Source of the DNA: an uncultured Lachnospiraceae bacterium
GTDB taxonomy: Bacteria > Bacillota > Clostridia > Lachnospirales > Lachnospiraceae
Assembly (NCBI GenBank): GCA_905236585.1
Contig: CAJOQZ010000002.1
Coordinates: forward strand, 1-6,863
DNA length: 6,863 nt
Reading direction: 5' to 3'
Shown: positions 6,457-6,863 of the stretch, in pieces
Numbering within the stretch: the first letter of the stretch is position 1
Layout: each line of letters begins with the position of its first letter
Translations under genes and position numbers: made by a program
The notes under the pieces: model-generated
What the model was told of the DNA's origin: nothing
The model's database searches: none
Seen by the model: the letters and a program-made list of their open reading frames with translations, nothing else

Positions 6457-6863
6457 ATGAAATTTTTCTTAGATACAGCCAATGTAGAAGACATCAGAAA
6501 AGCGAACGACATGGGCGTGATCTGCGGCGTTACGACGAATCCGTCGCTGATTGCAAAAGAAGGCAGAGACTTTAACGAAGTCATAAAAGAGATTACATCG
6601 ATTGTGGACGGACCGATCAGCGGCGAAGTAAAGGCGACGACGACGGATGCGGAGGGCATGATCGCGGAGGGCCGTGAGATCGCGAAGATCCATAAGAATA
6701 TGGTTGTGAAAATCCCGATGACGGCGTAAGGCTTGAAGGCGACGAAAGTTCTCTCTTCCGAAGGAATCAAGTGCAACGTGACCCTGATTTTTACCCCGAA
6801 TCAGGCATTGCTTGCAGCGGAGGCGGGAGCGGCTTATGTATCGCCGTTCTTAGGCAGACTCGA
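6457..6863 (+). pseudogene. talC: Short transaldolase / fructose-6-phosphate aldolase-like gene broken by TAA at codon 91 (runs off right edge)
   Basis: The frame begins MKFFLDTANVEDIRKAND with GVTTNPSLIAKEG at 24-36, the hallmark of the short transaldolase (TalC/FSA) family, whose members make or cleave a dihydroxyacetone unit through a Schiff base. Lys85 in VVKIPMTA matches the catalytic Lys85 of E. coli FSA. Glu57 sits where FSA has Gln59, which favours transaldolase activity. TAA at 6727-6729 replaces the conserved Glu of the MTAEGLKA motif. The same frame then continues for 44 codons with strong family sequence (GLKATK, then TLIFTPNQALLAAEAGAAYVSPFLGRLD), so one base change, G to T from GAA, explains it. 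The 90-residue product would lack most of the barrel. TAA ends other genes here, so reassignment is unlikely. AAAGGAGA precedes the ATG, and the gene lies 26 bases after ulaB. It may be a real nonsense allele or a sequencing error. Confidence 0.85.

Noticed and set aside
6727..6729. TAA reassigned to an amino acid in this organism
   Set aside because: TAA terminates ulaE, ulaG, ulaC, ulaA and ulaB at their expected lengths, so general reassignment does not fit.

Overview
The window is a divergent L-ascorbate (vitamin C) uptake and degradation locus of the ula type. Strong AGGAGG-like ribosome binding sites, tightly packed operons and complete PTS gene sets suggest a member of the Bacillota, probably a Clostridia-like anaerobe. 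The sequence does not allow a safer name. Genes are moderately GC-rich (58% G+C in 2941-3000), while the central regulatory gap is very AT-rich (22% in 2481-2540).

Left half, minus strand, reading right to left from 2321: ulaE (L-xylulose-5-phosphate 3-epimerase), then a 354-residue protein of unknown function with an FG-GAP/VCBS-like calcium loop, then the start of ulaF (L-ribulose-5-phosphate 4-epimerase), which runs off the left edge. Spacings of 3 and 9 bases indicate one operon.

Centre, 2322-2809: a 488-base divergent control region. It holds a good minus-strand promoter (TTGAAT, 17 bases, TATAAT), a weaker plus-strand promoter (TTGCAT, 17 bases, TATGGT), a repeated TCATAAAA motif and two palindromes that could be operators.

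Right half, plus strand: ulaG (ascorbate-6-phosphate lactonase), ulaC (PTS EIIA), ulaA (EIIC permease), ulaB (EIIB), then a short transaldolase/fructose-6-phosphate aldolase-like gene (talC type). The talC-like frame is broken by TAA at codon 91, exactly where the family has a conserved Glu, and the same frame continues with good family sequence to the window end. A GC-rich hairpin followed by a T-run lies between ulaA and ulaB.

Together: UlaABC imports ascorbate as ascorbate-6-phosphate, UlaG opens the lactone, a decarboxylase (UlaD, not in this window) would give L-xylulose-5-phosphate, and UlaE and UlaF convert it to D-xylulose-5-phosphate. The transaldolase-like enzyme would link to the pentose phosphate pathway. 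The points most worth following are the nonsense codon in talC, the uncharacterised propeller-like protein inside a catabolic operon, and the terminator-like element that splits the PTS genes.
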